A stretch of DNA of 64,000 nt from Chitinophagaceae bacterium (GTDB lineage: Bacteria > Bacteroidota > Bacteroidia > Chitinophagales > Chitinophagaceae): contig JAIETM010000016.1 of NCBI GenBank assembly GCA_019745155.1, positions 35,150 to 99,149 on the forward strand, read 5' to 3'. Both the position numbers and the translations under genes were made by a program. Positions 53,556 through 63,236 of this stretch are shown one piece after another; positions within the stretch are counted from its first letter, which is position 1; each line of letters opens with the position of its first letter. The notes beneath the pieces are model-generated. The model was not told the DNA's origin. It saw only the letters and a program-made list of their open reading frames with translations, and ran no database searches.

Positions 53556-54904
53556 TGAAGCAGGCACCTACATATCGTTTATTGTTTGGCATTACAGCGA
53601 TGATTTGGTTGTTTGCTGCTTCCTGTTTGAAACGTTTCGAAGATCCGGCAGATTATACGCCGCCTGCTATTACTGCTAACATGACCATTCGGGAATTACG
53701 TAACCTGCATACGTTGGGTAACTTTACTCAGGTAACGGCAGATCGCGTCATCTCAGGTATTGTAGTGGCAAATGATGCAACCGGTAATTTTTACAAGAGT
53801 ATTACCATACAAGATGCTACAGCTGCCATTCAAGTAAATATTGATGGCTTTGATTTGAATGCACTTTTTCCATTGGGCAGAAGGGTTTTTGTTAAGGTGA
53901 AGGATTTGTGGCTAAGCGATTTCCGCCGCTATGTACAATTGGGTGGCAGTGTAAACAGAACAGTGCCTGCTAGTCCGGAACTAGCGCCCATACCAATGGC
54001 TTTGCTCGACAAATACATCATCAGAGGTGAAGCCGGTCAGCGTGTAAATCCACTGGTATTAAATATCAATCAACTAAGTGATCAGTATCAGGGCATGTTG
54101 GTAAGAATTAATCAGGTGGAGTTCATACCGGTTGATGCGAATAAATTATATGCTGATGCCGTGAATAAAGTAGGCGTCAGCAGAACTTTTGGCGATTGTT
54201 TTGGCAATGCTATGGTGATGCGTACAAGTGGTTATGCCAGTTTTGCCAGCGCAAGAACACCAGCTGGTCATGGTGCTATCACGGGTATTTATACTGTATT
54301 CAATAACACAGGCCAGTTGGTAATCAGGGATACTACAGATATTGACATGAGGAATACGCGTTGCAGTTCAGGTAGTCCCGTCGTATTATTAAATGAAGAT
54401 TTTGAGACAACCATTACCGGTGGTGATGTAACGCTTTTCGGCTGGCAGAATATTGCAGAGTCCGGCGGTCGTAAATACGCTGCAAAGAGTTTTAGCTTCA
54501 ATAATTATGCGGAGATCAGTGCCTTTAATTCGGCACAGAGTAATATGACTAGCTGGCTGATTTCTCCTGCTTTTGACCTGAATAACACTGCCAACGAAGT
54601 ACTTTCTTTCAAAACAAAAGATGGGTTTAATAATGGCGCTGTATTCCAAGTATTGATTTCTACGAATTACAATGGCGGTAATACGCCTTGGACTGCCACT
54701 TGGACCAATCTGGGGGGTACTATTGCCTCAGGAAGTACGACTGGTTTTGCGCCAAATTGGACAAACTCAGGGAATATCAGTCTGGCCACTTATTCCGGCA
54801 CCAATGTGTACATCGCATTTCGTTATGCAGGTACAGATCCTGCTACAGGCGCCAAGCGCACGACAACCTTCCAGCTAGATGATATCCGAATCCAGGGTAA
54901 TTAA
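53555..54904 (+). CDS. DUF5689-domain surface lipoprotein with C-terminal jelly-roll-like (choice-of-anchor) domain
   Basis: The 449 residues carry a lipoprotein signal (LFAASC, Cys near 25). Residues about 40-265 fit DUF5689, an OB-like module found beside TonB receptors (TADRVISGIVVANDATGNFYK, VFVKVKDLWLSD). Residues about 285-449 form a beta-rich domain of the choice-of-anchor J/cleaved-adhesin type (SWLISPAFDLNN, YIAFRYAGTDP). Translation is coupled to the receptor by an ATG overlapping the TAA by one base, so it probably acts with it at the cell surface. Confidence 0.85.
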   Translation: MKQAPTYRLLFGITAMIWLFAASCLKRFEDPADYTPPAITANMTIRELRNLHTLGNFTQVTADRVISGIVVANDATGNFYKSITIQDATAAIQVNIDGFDLNALFPLGRRVFVKVKDLWLSDFRRYVQLGGSVNRTVPASPELAPIPMALLDKYIIRGEAGQRVNPLVLNINQLSDQYQGMLVRINQVEFIPVDANKLYADAVNKVGVSRTFGDCFGNAMVMRTSGYASFASARTPAGHGAITGIYTVFNNTGQLVIRDTTDIDMRNTRCSSGSPVVLLNEDFETTITGGDVTLFGWQNIAESGGRKYAAKSFSFNNYAEISAFNSAQSNMTSWLISPAFDLNNTANEVLSFKTKDGFNNGAVFQVLISTNYNGGNTPWTATWTNLGGTIASGSTTGFAPNWTNSGNISLATYSGTNVYIAFRYAGTDPATGAKRTTTFQLDDIRIQGN

Positions 54905-54993
54905 GCCTTTACAGACTATTTTTTCTTTTTGACAACCTGTCAGCATTTTGTGTCTGGTATTGTCTTTGCTTTGCACCCACAAAAAACAGGATT

Positions 54994-56892
54994 ATGCAAA
55001 AAGGACAGATTCGTGTTCAGACAGAGAACATCTTTCCCATTATTAAAAAGTTTCTGTACAGCGATCATGAAATTTTCCTTCGTGAATTGGTGAGCAATGC
55101 AGTAGATGCCACCCAAAAACTCAAGACCCTTTCTTCCATCGGTGAGGCCAAGGGCGAATTGGGTGAATTGCGTATTGACGTAACTGTAAACGCCAAAGAG
55201 AAGACCATTACCATTGCGGATAAGGGTATTGGTATGACTGCTGAGGAAGTAGACAAATATTTAAATCAGGTAGCATTTAGTAGTGCCGAAGAGTTTTTGG
55301 CAAAATACAATGATGCGAGTATTATCGGTCATTTTGGTTTAGGCTTCTACAGCGCCTTCATGGTAGCAGATAAGGTAGAAGTGATTACACAAAGCTTCAA
55401 GGACGAAGCAGGAACTGTTTACTGGAGCTGTGATGGTAATCCAGAGTTTGAATTATATGAAGTAGAAAAGCGTACACGGGGTACCAGTATTATTCTGCAT
55501 GTAAATGAAGAGAGCAAAGAGTTCTTGGAAGCAGATCGTTTGAAGAAAATTCTGGAGCGTTTCTGCAAATTTTTACCTGTGTCTATTTTCTTTCATGATG
55601 CAAATGAAGAGAAGAAAAAAGACGATGAAGAAAAGGCCATTAATAATACACAACCACTGTGGGTTCGTAAGCCGTCAGAATTAACCAAAGAGGATTACGA
55701 GAAGTTCTACAGAGAATTATATCCATTTGGTGAAACGCCTTTGTTCTGGATTCATTTGAATGTGGACTATCCATTTAACCTGACTGGTATTCTATACTTC
55801 CCGAAAATCAAGCAGAGCTATGAGATTCAAAAAGATAAGATTCAGTTATACTGCAATCAAGTATTTGTAACAGATGAAGTAAAGGATATTGTACCTGAAT
55901 TCCTCATGTTGCTGCATGGTGTGATAGACAGCCCGGATATTCCTTTGAACGTGAGCAGAAGCTATCTGCAGGGTGATCCAAATGTGAAGAAGATTAATAA
56001 CCACATCACAAAGAAAGTTGCTGATAAGTTGGAAGAAATCTTCAAAAATGAACGCACGGCTTTCGAAGAGAAGTGGGAGAGCTTAGGACTCTTTGTGAAG
56101 TATGGCATGATGACGGATGATAAGTTCCTTGAAAAAGCCAATAAATTCTTGGTGCTGGAAGATGTAGAAACCAAAACTGTTGGTGAAGGCGATGAGCAGC
56201 AATCAGTAAAGCAGTTCTATACACTAGAGGAGTATAAGATGGCGGCTGAAACATTGCAAAAGAATAAGGATAGTAAAACGGTAATTCTATACACGACAGA
56301 TCCTATTCAGCAGGATGCTTATGTGAAAGCATGTACAGCCAAGGGATACAAAGTGGTGGTATTAAATACAATGATTGATGCAGCTTTCATCAATCATATG
56401 GAAATGAAGTGGGAGAATGTGCACTTTACACGTGTTGATGCCGATATCGTAGACAACCTGATTGATAAAAAGGAAAATGCGGAAAGCGTATTAAGCAAAA
56501 AAGAGGCTGAGGCTTTGAAAGAGATGTTCAATTTCCAGGTGCCTGAAATGATGCTGAACGTAGAAGTAAAAGGCTTAAGCAAGGATACGGCACCTGTAGT
56601 AGCAACCAGACCTGAGCAAATGCGCAGAATGAAAGATATGGGTGCAATTGGTGGTGGCATGACTGCCTTCTATGCCATGATGCCTGATGAAGTACATCTT
56701 ACGATAAATGGTAATCACCCGATCTACCAAGATATTCTGAAGCTCAGCGATGCTGAAGTACAGAAAAAGCAAGTACGTAATTTAGCTGACCTGGCTTTGT
56801 TGTCGCAAGGATTATTGAAGGGTGCGGAATTAACAAACTTTATCAACAGAAGTGTTGAGTTGTTACAAGGGCAGCCTGTAACAGCTGAGTAA
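54994..56892 (+). CDS. htpG: HtpG, Hsp90 chaperone
   Basis: The 632-residue cytosolic chaperone has the GHKL ATPase N-domain (IFLRELVSNAVDA, IADKGIGM, GHFGLGFYSAFMVADKV), middle domain with PLFWIHLNVDYPFNL and VTDEVKDIVPEFL, the NVSRSYLQ block and the C-terminal dimerisation domain. GHKL signatures are complete. It is a single gene, with a terminator following. An acidic/lysine linker (about 205-220) matches the charged linker between N and M domains. Confidence 0.97.
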   Translation: MQKGQIRVQTENIFPIIKKFLYSDHEIFLRELVSNAVDATQKLKTLSSIGEAKGELGELRIDVTVNAKEKTITIADKGIGMTAEEVDKYLNQVAFSSAEEFLAKYNDASIIGHFGLGFYSAFMVADKVEVITQSFKDEAGTVYWSCDGNPEFELYEVEKRTRGTSIILHVNEESKEFLEADRLKKILERFCKFLPVSIFFHDANEEKKKDDEEKAINNTQPLWVRKPSELTKEDYEKFYRELYPFGETPLFWIHLNVDYPFNLTGILYFPKIKQSYEIQKDKIQLYCNQVFVTDEVKDIVPEFLMLLHGVIDSPDIPLNVSRSYLQGDPNVKKINNHITKKVADKLEEIFKNERTAFEEKWESLGLFVKYGMMTDDKFLEKANKFLVLEDVETKTVGEGDEQQSVKQFYTLEEYKMAAETLQKNKDSKTVILYTTDPIQQDAYVKACTAKGYKVVVLNTMIDAAFINHMEMKWENVHFTRVDADIVDNLIDKKENAESVLSKKEAEALKEMFNFQVPEMMLNVEVKGLSKDTAPVVATRPEQMRRMKDMGAIGGGMTAFYAMMPDEVHLTINGNHPIYQDILKLSDAEVQKKQVRNLADLALLSQGLLKGAELTNFINRSVELLQGQPVTAE

Positions 56893-56919
56893 GTTATCTT
56901 ATGTAATTAGGTATAAATG

Positions 56920-56946
56920 AAAAGTCCCTCAGGTAGAGGGACTTTT
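56920..56946. terminator. Bidirectional terminator between htpG and membrane protein gene
   Basis: AAAAGTCCCTC (56920-56930) pairs with GAGGGACTTTT (56936-56946) around an AGGTA loop; A run on one side and T run on the other allow function in both directions, for htpG (+) and the gene at 56968 (-). Confidence 0.9.
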
Positions 56947-56967
56947 CTTATTGGAACTTGGGGGTGT

Positions 56968-57471
56968 TTATACAGTGATGTAGTCGTTGCTATTATTGTT
57001 GATGCGGTTATCTGATTTAATAAACATCTTGATACTATAAGTTAGGAAAATAAACTGTACTACAAATTGTGCAATCCAAAGCAAATTGGTGAAGTTGACG
57101 ATTTTGTAGTAAGTGTCTGAATTTGGTGTAGCGAAAATATTACGACCCCACCTTGAATCGTATTCTGGCAACATAATCAAGAGCATGTTGATTAAACAAT
57201 AGATCGATAGAGAAATCATGATATGCAGATTGGCATTGTCTTGATTTCTAATGCCATCTTTACGTAAGAAATAGTGCGCAAGGAAGGGGAGGGAAAATAT
57301 TATCAGCGTAGTCAAGGCTACTGAGGGAATATCTAGTTCGTAAATCGTATTAGATACGCGATAATGAAAAGTAGCGTTCTGATCGAATAAAAGGAATAAG
57401 GCTGCAAATGTCATCGGTATGAGCAGCAAGTAATTTTCAAAGCGCATCGAAACTTTCTGGATTGTTTTCAT
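56968..57471 (-). CDS. Four-helix membrane protein, function unknown
   Basis: The 167 residues have four hydrophobic segments at about 14-29, 48-66, 82-101 and 128-147, connected by charged loops, and end in an Asn/Asp-rich tail. I recognise no family. It stands alone, between a terminator and recJ, and has an AT-rich inverted repeat 30-50 bp upstream of its start that may regulate it. Confidence 0.6.
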   Translation of the reverse strand: MKTIQKVSMRFENYLLLIPMTFAALFLLFDQNATFHYRVSNTIYELDIPSVALTTLIIFSLPFLAHYFLRKDGIRNQDNANLHIMISLSIYCLINMLLIMLPEYDSRWGRNIFATPNSDTYYKIVNFTNLLWIAQFVVQFIFLTYSIKMFIKSDNRINNNSNDYITV

Positions 57472-57501
57472 GAGTGAAATTTGATATACAAATGTGCATA
57501 T

Positions 57502-57522
57502 TGATATATACTTTATATATCA
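57502..57522. promoter_or_regulatory. AT-rich inverted repeat upstream of the membrane protein gene
   Basis: TGATATATA (57502-57510) and TATATATCA (57514-57522) form a perfect 9-bp inverted repeat with a CTT centre, 30 bp upstream of ATG 57471. It may be an operator; all-AT sequence makes chance more likely. Confidence 0.3.
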
Positions 57523-57627
57523 GTCTTTACGCATAATCGAACAAAGAATCGGCTTAATTCTATTGCTTAAATTGTCGAAAAATGATACAAATTCTTCAAG
57601 CTGACGAATTTGTTTGTTGCAGTATTT

Positions 57628-59325
57628 TTAATGGCTTTGTTTTAGATCAATCACTTTCAATTGCAATTGCTTTTCGTTGTTCCATTCATTTAAGTCTAGC
57701 GTGAAGACCAGATCGAAGGTTTCATTTTGCTGTATGATGGCAAAGCGGTGCGCGAGATTAAACCCAATACCTGTAAAGCTAATCTTGCCTTGTTTTACAA
57801 CAAAGCGTATATGTTGCTCCTTCACAATTTTAGAGAAGCCGGTATCGGTTACATTTCTAGCTACAAATACAGGGCGCATATTTTCAGGGCCAAATGGCTC
57901 CATCTGTGTTATGATGTTGTACAGCGCAGGCGTAATATCCTGAAAGCGTAGTTCAGCATCGATGATAATCTCCGGAATTAGTTGCTCTGGTAGAATGGTT
58001 GCTTGTACAACAGCCTCAAATTTTTCCTTAAAAGCATGTACTTGATCTGGCGATAGCGTCATACCTGCTGCGGCAAAATGCCCGCCATAACCAAGTAAAT
58101 GTTCTCTGCAAGCGTGAACGGCTTCATATAAATTAAAGCCAGGTACACTTCTTGCACTTCCTGCAACAATATCCCCACTTCTCGTTAATACAATAGTGGG
58201 ACGATAATAGGTTTCAATCAGTCTACTGGCCACAATGCCTACCACTCCTTTGTGCCATGTTTCTTTATAAACCAAGGTGGAGTATCTTTTGTCACCATCT
58301 GGTTCTGCTGCAATCAGCTCCAATGCTTCTGTTGTGATGGAAGCATCTGCTTCTTTTCTATCTGTATTATCACTATGCAGCATTTTTGCATAGGTCAGTG
58401 CTTGTGCGTAATCCTGTTCTATAAAAAGTTGTACCGCTTTTTTTGCATCATCCATTCTCCCTGCTGCATTCACTCTGGGTGCAATCACAAAAACGAGATT
58501 GGTTAGCAGCATTTCTTTTTGTACGGCAGCTAGTTCCATCAACGCACGAATACCGATACATGGTTTTTCGTTTACTTTCTTCAAGCCATAAAAAGCTAGT
58601 ATGCGGTTTTCTCCGGTAATCGGTACGATATCCGCAGCAATCGCTGTAGCTACTAAATCAAGATAGCGTAGATAGTTTTCTGCTGGTAATTGCCAAGTAT
58701 TGGCGAGTGCCTGCATCAATTTAAAGCCAACACCGCAACCGCAAAGTTCTTTATATGGATAAGCACAGTCGGCTTGTTTGGGATTCAGTATCGCCACTGC
58801 AGGAGGTAGTGTTGCATCCGGTAAGTGGTGATCACAAACAACAAAATCGATACCCAATGTTTTTGCGTACTGAATCAAGTCAACAGACTTGATGCCACAG
58901 TCCAACGAAATAATTAAAGTGAATCCATTTTCTTTTGCAAAGTCAATACCCAGCTTAGACACGCCATAGCCTTCTTTATATCTGTGAGGTATATAGAAAT
59001 CTACGTTTGCGTATTGTTCGCGGAGGAACTGGTACATAGATGCCACAGAAGTAGTGCCGTCAACATCATAATCACCAAAGACGAGAATTTTTTCACCTTG
59101 CTGCATGGCAGCAGTGATGCGATCGACCGCCAACTGCATGTCTTTCATCAACCATGGATCATGGAGCTCGTCTAAGCTTGGTCTGAAAAATGATTTTGCC
59201 TGTGCATAATCATGAATGCCTCTGCTAACAAGTATGTTGCAGATAACGGGATGAATACGTAAGCTGGCTTGTAAAGACTGGCTAATGGCCGGATCAGTCT
59301 CTTGTATGTTCCATCTTTTCTCCAT
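57628..59325 (-). CDS. recJ: RecJ, single-strand-specific 5'-3' DNA exonuclease
   Basis: The 565-residue DHH-family nuclease used in recombination and mismatch repair. Motifs in order: VFGDYDVDGTTS, ISLDCGI, VCDHHLPD (DHH), PRVNAAGRMDDA, and DHHA1 GYGGHFAAAGMTL. The OB-type domain is at the C-terminus. Length agrees with family members. The polyprenyl synthase gene ends 2 bp before it on the same strand, so the two are probably cotranscribed. Confidence 0.95.
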   Translation of the reverse strand: MEKRWNIQETDPAISQSLQASLRIHPVICNILVSRGIHDYAQAKSFFRPSLDELHDPWLMKDMQLAVDRITAAMQQGEKILVFGDYDVDGTTSVASMYQFLREQYANVDFYIPHRYKEGYGVSKLGIDFAKENGFTLIISLDCGIKSVDLIQYAKTLGIDFVVCDHHLPDATLPPAVAILNPKQADCAYPYKELCGCGVGFKLMQALANTWQLPAENYLRYLDLVATAIAADIVPITGENRILAFYGLKKVNEKPCIGIRALMELAAVQKEMLLTNLVFVIAPRVNAAGRMDDAKKAVQLFIEQDYAQALTYAKMLHSDNTDRKEADASITTEALELIAAEPDGDKRYSTLVYKETWHKGVVGIVASRLIETYYRPTIVLTRSGDIVAGSARSVPGFNLYEAVHACREHLLGYGGHFAAAGMTLSPDQVHAFKEKFEAVVQATILPEQLIPEIIIDAELRFQDITPALYNIITQMEPFGPENMRPVFVARNVTDTGFSKIVKEQHIRFVVKQGKISFTGIGFNLAHRFAIIQQNETFDLVFTLDLNEWNNEKQLQLKVIDLKQSH

Positions 59326-59327
59326 AA

Positions 59328-60290
59328 TTATAAATTCCGATCAGTGGTGTAACGCACCAGTTCTTCCAGTGCATCTTTTGCTGCTGATTGGGGGAAACGA
59401 TGGAGGATAGACAGTGCTTCATCTTTAAATGCATGCATCTTATCAGTGGCATATTGAATACCGCCACATTCAACTACTTTATCTAAAATGAAACGCACTT
59501 TATCCTTGTCTGTATTCTCATTCTTGACGATGTAAATTAATTTTTTTCTGGTAGCTGCATCACAGTTATTCAGCGTATAGATTAGAGGTAGGGTCAGTTT
59601 CTTTTCCTTGATATCGTTGCCAGTTGGCTTACCAACATCGAGCGTTCCATAATCAAACAAATCATCCTTAATCTGGAAAGCCATACCTACTAATTCACCA
59701 AAGCGTTTCATGTTCTGCACAGCTGCATCATCCCTGAAAGTGGTGTATGCGCCAGCAGCACAGGCTGCAGCTAGGAGTGATGCTGTTTTGCCTTTGATGA
59801 TTTCATAATAAACGTCTTCCTTTAGGTTGAGGTTTCTAGATTTCTCTAATTGCAGTAATTCGCCCTCACTCATCAATCTTACCGCATCAGAGAGAATTTG
59901 CAATACTCTAAAATCATCATTATTCAGTGATAGCAATAATCCCTTCGATAGCAAATAATCACCCACCAAAACAGCAATCTTATTCTTCCATAATGCATTA
60001 ATGGAAAAAAAGCCTCTGCGTTCCATGGCCTCATCCACCACATCGTCATGCACCAAGGTTGCTGTATGCAATAGTTCTACCAGAGAAGCGGCGCGATAGG
60101 AACTTTCATTGATTTCGCCACCCAAACGGGCACTAAGCAGTACAAACATGGGTCTAAGCTGCTTGCCCTTTCTTTTGACGATATAATGCATGATTCTGTC
60201 GAGTAGCGGCACTCGGCTTTTTACGGCCTCCCTGAAGTGGATCTCAAACTGCTCTAACTCGGCTCCTATGACTGTTTTGGCTAAATTCAT
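59328..60290 (-). CDS. Trans-polyprenyl diphosphate synthase
   Basis: The 320-residue all-helical prenyltransferase makes long-chain isoprenoid diphosphates, probably for the menaquinone side chain. KGKQLRPMFV binds diphosphate; the first aspartate-rich motif is HDDVVDEA with following Arg-Arg, the second is KDDLFDYG. Chain length cannot be read with confidence. ATG 60290 is preferred over 60305. Its product type and linkage to recJ (2 bp) are common in this phylum. Confidence 0.9.
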   Translation of the reverse strand: MNLAKTVIGAELEQFEIHFREAVKSRVPLLDRIMHYIVKRKGKQLRPMFVLLSARLGGEINESSYRAASLVELLHTATLVHDDVVDEAMERRGFFSINALWKNKIAVLVGDYLLSKGLLLSLNNDDFRVLQILSDAVRLMSEGELLQLEKSRNLNLKEDVYYEIIKGKTASLLAAACAAGAYTTFRDDAAVQNMKRFGELVGMAFQIKDDLFDYGTLDVGKPTGNDIKEKKLTLPLIYTLNNCDAATRKKLIYIVKNENTDKDKVRFILDKVVECGGIQYATDKMHAFKDEALSILHRFPQSAAKDALEELVRYTTDRNL

Positions 60291-60458
60291 GAGAATATGT
60301 TGCAATATAAGTCATCGGGCAATAACGGGCAGTGATTCAGCGTTTTAAGTCCCAATTAGGGTTGCCAAAAGTGATAAAAGCGTTAAACTCCTGAGTATCA
60401 GGCAGCAACTGACACCCAGATTTTACCTTTAATCTCAAGCAATCGAAAAATACCGTCT

Positions 60459-62126
60459 ATGAAACAAGCGAGGTTACTCATGTTGCTGAGCGCATGTTTG
60501 ATTACGCTGGCAGCAGCAGCTCAAAATGATTGGGGTTGGGACTGGAAGGATTCTTCCAAAGTTCCGGTTAAGCGTGCACCCCAATACACAGAATTCCTGA
60601 ATAACCAGTTCCCTTATCCACCCAAGCCTAGAAACCAGATAGAAATTGGTGCCGGTGTTGGCTATGTAGCTATCTACGGTGATGTATCTCAGCGCCCAGG
60701 TTTTGGCGGTACAATTTCAGTAAGAAAAGCGATTGATCATTTTTGGTCAGTTCGAGCGTCGTATAACGGATTCATGGCATATGGACAAGACTGGAAATTG
60801 CGTGTGCCCAATGTGGTAACACCGGCTCCTGGTCCTTGGGCTGCTTATGGTCCTGGAGGGTACCTGCCTAATTTCAGAAACCAAACCCATATGGGTTCGG
60901 TTGATATGATCTATTCTATTAACCCTGCATCCTATTACCGTGGTAATCCTAAGTTTAATATTTACATATTGGCTGGATATGGTATTGTGGCATCTGATGT
61001 GGACGTAGATGCCCGTCAGGGTAATGCGCAAACAGGTACTACATATGCAGCGGGTTATGCAGGTATCAATTTCTTTAGTAAAAAATCAGATATCAAGAAA
61101 GCTGCGAGAAGTGTGCAGGATGGTCAGTATGAAACCAATGCACCTGTTGCCAATAATGGTCGTGATCCTATTACACGTTTAAACCGTAACTGGTTGGTAA
61201 GGCATGCCATGACTTTTGGTGGCGGTATTGCATACAAGCTTTCTAATAAAATCAATGTAGGCCTTGAGCAGAAGTTTGTGAATGCTTTCAACGATGATAT
61301 GGATGGCTTGTATGAAGGCAATGCTAATGATATCGTAGCCTTATCTACAGTTAGAATAAACTACAATTTCGGATCTCCTGATAAGGCTGTAGAACCTTTG
61401 TGGTGGATTAATCCCAACAATTATCTCTACAATGAACTGAATAATCCTCGTCACATGAAGCAGCCAAAGATTTTGCTGCCTGACGGCGATAATGATGGTG
61501 TTACTGATCAGTTTGACCTGGAGCCGAATACACCTGCAGGTGCAGCAGTAGATGCGCACGGCCGTGCAAAAGATACGGATGGTGATGGCGTACCTGATTA
61601 TAAGGATAAAGAGATATTGACACAGTTAAGTTGTTTCCCTGTTGATAAAGATGGTGTAGGTAAATGTCCAGAGCCTGCTTGCTGCAAGGAAATCAAGGAT
61701 ATGATGGCTAACTGGAAACCAACTAGTGGCGGAGGTGTCAGCGGTTCTGGTGGTGGAATGGATGGTGCGATTACAGAATGTGCCATCGGTGATCTACCAA
61801 GCATCGTATTTAAGAAAGGCGCACAATTAAGCAGAGAAGCACAGAGTGCATTAGCTGCTGCCGCTGCAAAAATCAAAGCCAACCCAAGCTGTAAGGTGAA
61901 ATTGATAGGCTATGGTACTTCAAGTAAAAATGCACAGCAATTGAGCTGGGAGCGTGTGAATGCAGTGAAGAAATACTTGATTGAACAACAGGGTATTTCA
62001 GAAACCAGAATTATCTTCTCTTACGGACAGGATGGTGATGCTAATACAGTAGATATTCAGGCTACAACGGAAGAAGGTCCGATGAACCTGCCTGCACCGC
62101 ATCCAAATTTGAAAGGAAGAGGTTAA
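60459..62126 (+). CDS. OmpA-family outer-membrane protein with TSP3-like repeats and divergent OmpA domain
   Basis: The 555 residues have a signal peptide (ending LAAAA-Q), a beta-rich membrane-barrel-type region (about 55-320, aromatic-rich), two calcium-binding-type thrombospondin-3 repeats (DGDNDGVTDQFDLEPNTPAG, DTDGDGVPDYKD) and a C-terminal OmpA-like domain (about 445-535). In that domain the LSWERVNAVKKYL helix keeps the arginine, but the usual GHTD aspartate, which binds diaminopimelate, is replaced (GYGTSS). Peptidoglycan binding may therefore be weakened or altered. It is divergent from the polyprenyl synthase gene and ends at a terminator. Confidence 0.87.
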   Translation: MKQARLLMLLSACLITLAAAAQNDWGWDWKDSSKVPVKRAPQYTEFLNNQFPYPPKPRNQIEIGAGVGYVAIYGDVSQRPGFGGTISVRKAIDHFWSVRASYNGFMAYGQDWKLRVPNVVTPAPGPWAAYGPGGYLPNFRNQTHMGSVDMIYSINPASYYRGNPKFNIYILAGYGIVASDVDVDARQGNAQTGTTYAAGYAGINFFSKKSDIKKAARSVQDGQYETNAPVANNGRDPITRLNRNWLVRHAMTFGGGIAYKLSNKINVGLEQKFVNAFNDDMDGLYEGNANDIVALSTVRINYNFGSPDKAVEPLWWINPNNYLYNELNNPRHMKQPKILLPDGDNDGVTDQFDLEPNTPAGAAVDAHGRAKDTDGDGVPDYKDKEILTQLSCFPVDKDGVGKCPEPACCKEIKDMMANWKPTSGGGVSGSGGGMDGAITECAIGDLPSIVFKKGAQLSREAQSALAAAAAKIKANPSCKVKLIGYGTSSKNAQQLSWERVNAVKKYLIEQQGISETRIIFSYGQDGDANTVDIQATTEEGPMNLPAPHPNLKGRG

Positions 62127-62147
62127 TAAGTAAATAGGAAGATTAGC

Positions 62148-62176
62148 AAGGGGTAAGCGAAAGTTTACCCCTTTTT
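62148..62176 (+). terminator. Terminator of the OmpA-family gene with GAAA tetraloop
   Basis: AAGGGGTAAGC (62148-62158) pairs with GTTTACCCCTT (62163-62173), allowing one G-T pair, around a GAAA loop, followed by T to 62176. Classical form. Confidence 0.92.
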
Positions 62177-62222
62177 GTTAACCTATTTTCCCGTTTGTAA
62201 GCGTTTAGTAAAATCTACACAA

Positions 62223-62249
62223 TTTGTATTGATGCAATTACAATACAAA
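62223..62249. repeat. 9-bp inverted repeat in the gap after the OmpA-family gene
   Basis: TTTGTATTG (62223-62231) and CAATACAAA (62241-62249) form a perfect inverted repeat with a 9-nt centre. There is no T run in either direction, so it is not a usual terminator; it could be a protein-binding site or the edge of the inserted segment. Confidence 0.35.
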
Positions 62250-62373
62250 AAACATAATGGGAATTGATTGATTTTCAGTGATGATTTTTTACTACATCCA
62301 GATAATCGAGGTAATTCTATTGCGTATATTTATGTGTTGCCTGCAAGCTTAATACAACCACCCAAATATCAAA

Positions 62374-63216
62374 ATGAACTGCCCAATAGAGACACATCAA
62401 TTTATTACGACATGGAAAGTAAATCTGCCACAAGGACTTCAGGCTACTTACGAGAACTCGTGGATAAATAACGTGGACTTAGGATACTTCGGCTTTGTTC
62501 CTAAAGAACCAATTGCTCTTATTCTTGGTACATTTCCTGTTCCTGAACAAAGGACAAGTGGTTTCTTTTATCACAGCGATGTAAATCTTTGTTGGAAAAT
62601 CTTATCAAATCTTTCGGGTACTGATTTAATGCCATTGTCAAATAAACTATCTTGGCTGACTGAAAAGAAAATTGCTATCTCCGACATACTCTGCAAAGCA
62701 CAACGGACAGATGAAATTTGTAGTGGAAGAGCTGACAGCGACTTAAATGCGATTTGTTATAATAACATTTTTCAATTTTTAAGAAATTATCCTACTATCA
62801 AAGACGTTTTCCTGACAAGTGGCGGACCAAAAACAAAGAGTTTATCAGGAAAATCTGCAGGCGGTTGGTTAGGATTGCACTTACGTGAAGCAACGGGACG
62901 AAATCTTAAAAAGGTGAGTAATGAAAAAGCCAGTTTGACTGTACAATTGAGACCAAGTATGAAACAGATTAACCTTCATTTCTTAATTACACCTGCACCG
63001 CAAGACGACCAACTTGGCAGACATTTGCGGGACAGTCAATCTGCAAGTCAAACATTGAATAACATTAACTATTTGCATGGTGTAGAGAGTCTGAAAGAAA
63101 AATATAAATGTTTTCAATGGGCAGTCTATTTTTCAAAATTACAAGGCATAGTACATACCAACATGAAACAGGAACTAACGCAAGAGAATATGAATAACAT
63201 ATTAATGGAAGTGTGA
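62374..63216 (+). CDS. Uracil-DNA-glycosylase-superfamily-like protein
   Basis: The 280 residues share the outline of the UDG/MUG/deoxyinosine glycosylase superfamily: an early strand with ALILGTFPVPEQ (motif I-like), aromatic FFYHSDVNLCW, a central TSGGPKTKSL strand and a late LITPAPQDDQ loop similar to the PSxSPA motif. Catalytic residues cannot be assigned with confidence. If the call is right, it would remove damaged or deaminated bases. It lies in a lower-GC stretch without housekeeping neighbours, so recent transfer is plausible. Family call is tentative. Confidence 0.5.
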   Translation: MNCPIETHQFITTWKVNLPQGLQATYENSWINNVDLGYFGFVPKEPIALILGTFPVPEQRTSGFFYHSDVNLCWKILSNLSGTDLMPLSNKLSWLTEKKIAISDILCKAQRTDEICSGRADSDLNAICYNNIFQFLRNYPTIKDVFLTSGGPKTKSLSGKSAGGWLGLHLREATGRNLKKVSNEKASLTVQLRPSMKQINLHFLITPAPQDDQLGRHLRDSQSASQTLNNINYLHGVESLKEKYKCFQWAVYFSKLQGIVHTNMKQELTQENMNNILMEV

Positions 63217-63236
63217 CAGGCCAGCAGGCAACAAAA

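Noticed and set aside
57472..57627. Additional small gene between recJ and the membrane protein gene
   Set aside because: AT-rich with no frame of useful length; only an inverted repeat is visible.
62268..62471. 68-residue plus-strand ORF before the UDG-like gene
   Set aside because: Overlaps the longer, better supported frame from 62374 by about 100 bp, and shows no motif.
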